A stretch of 6,300 nt of DNA, taken from positions 1 through 6,300 of the forward strand of contig CALMVH010000299.1 in assembly GCA_937873165.1 (NCBI GenBank), written 5' to 3'. The notes under the pieces were generated by a model. The model saw only the letters and a program-made list of their open reading frames with translations. It was not told the DNA's origin and did no database searches. This document shows, one piece after another, positions 5,875-6,300 of this stretch. The position numbers were made by a program, and so were the translations under genes. Position 1 is the first letter of the stretch. Every line of letters starts with the position of its first letter. The stretch is from an uncultured Rhodospirillales bacterium. GTDB taxonomy: Bacteria; Pseudomonadota; Alphaproteobacteria; CALMVH01.

Positions 5875-6300
5875 CCTGCGGTCCTTGAATTCTTGGCATT
5901 GAGAGCGGCGACGTCCAGCGTGGCCGGCTGCTGGGCCTGATGCGGATGCTCGCCCCCCGCATAGACCTTCAAATTGCCCATCTGCTGGCGGGCGAGCGGT
6001 CCTCCGGGGAGCATGCGCTGCACGGCCTTTTCGATCACGCGCTCCGGATGCTTGCCGGCCAGGATCTTGCCCTGGCTGAGTCCCTTGATGCCGCCAGGAA
6101 AGCCCGTGTGCCAATAGAAGATGCTGTCCTGGGCCTTCTTGCCCGTGATACGCACTTTTTCAGCATTGATGATCACGATATTGTCGCCGCAATCGACGTT
6201 CGGCGTATACTGCGCCTTGTGCTTGCCGCGCAGGCGCATGGCCACCACGCTGGCAAGGCGTCCGAGCACCAGCCCGTCGGCATCGATCAGCGTCCAGGTC
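5871..6300 (-). CDS. rplM: 50S ribosomal protein L13 (N-terminus cut by right edge)
   Basis: L13 is an early-assembling large-subunit protein. The 142 visible residues open with T-W-T-L-I-D-A-D-G-L-V-L-G-R-L-A, so the frame runs past the ATG-like codon at 6269 to the window edge, and roughly the first 10-20 residues lie outside. Family landmarks follow in order: L-R-G-K-H-K-A-Q-Y-T-P, then N-A-E-K-V, the H-T-G-F-P-G-G-I-K stretch, H-P-E-R-V-I-E-K-A-V, M-L-P-G-G-P-L-A-R, and L-K-V-Y-A-G-G-E-H-P-H-Q-A-Q-Q-P. The C-terminus continues about 15 residues beyond the E. coli end, to S-R-T-A-G. It is the first gene of the rplM-rpsI operon and overlaps rpsI by 4 bp; the promoter is outside the window. 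Confidence 0.97.
   Translation of the reverse strand, partial: TWTLIDADGLVLGRLASVVAMRLRGKHKAQYTPNVDCGDNIVIINAEKVRITGKKAQDSIFYWHTGFPGGIKGLSQGKILAGKHPERVIEKAVQRMLPGGPLARQQMGNLKVYAGGEHPHQAQQPATLDVAALNAKNSRTAG

Noticed and set aside
5875..6114. An 80-residue N-terminal extension that would fuse extra sequence to S9
   Set aside because: This is rplM read in another frame. The ATG at 5874 overlaps the rplM stop and has its own ribosome binding site.

Overview
The window is a densely packed, GC-rich bacterial chromosome segment, most likely from an alphaproteobacterium. Three things point there: a RegB/RegA-type (PrrBA/ActSR) redox two-component pair, the rplM-rpsI-argC gene order, and an S9 protein with a long N-terminal extension. 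The long-form ArgC and the unusual S9 tail make a Rhodospirillales/Acetobacteraceae-like host somewhat more likely than a sphingomonad or rhizobium. That narrower placement is inference and needs a phylogeny.

Layout. Bases 2-94 (+) are the last 30 codons of an unrecognised protein. It runs into the end of a regA-like response regulator (114-674, -), which overlaps its regB-like sensor kinase (671-1945, -) by an ATGA. A 50-bp divergent spacer (1946-1995) separates regB from a two-gene ABC-2 exporter operon on + (ATPase 1996-2739, permease 2736-3569, again joined by ATGA). The permease converges, with a 2-bp gap, on a hypothetical gene (3572-4135, -) with atypical codon use and an AT-rich upstream region. 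Beyond it on the minus strand lie argC (4236-5279), a strong intrinsic terminator (5294-5317), rpsI (5356-5874) and rplM (5871 to beyond the right edge).

How the genes work together. rplM and rpsI make ribosomal proteins L13 and S9 from one message, and argC performs the third step of arginine synthesis. RegB probably senses respiratory or redox state through its membrane domain and a reactive cysteine and phosphorylates RegA, a DNA-binding regulator. The divergent exporter shares its very short control region with regBA and is a plausible, unproven, target. Its substrate cannot be read from sequence.

No CRISPR array, transposase, tRNA, rRNA or phage gene is visible. Most of the window is ordinary core genome. 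The points most worth a second look are the terminator placed directly against the argC ribosome binding site, the apparently leaderless exporter promoter with an 11-bp palindrome, and the orphan hypothetical gene.
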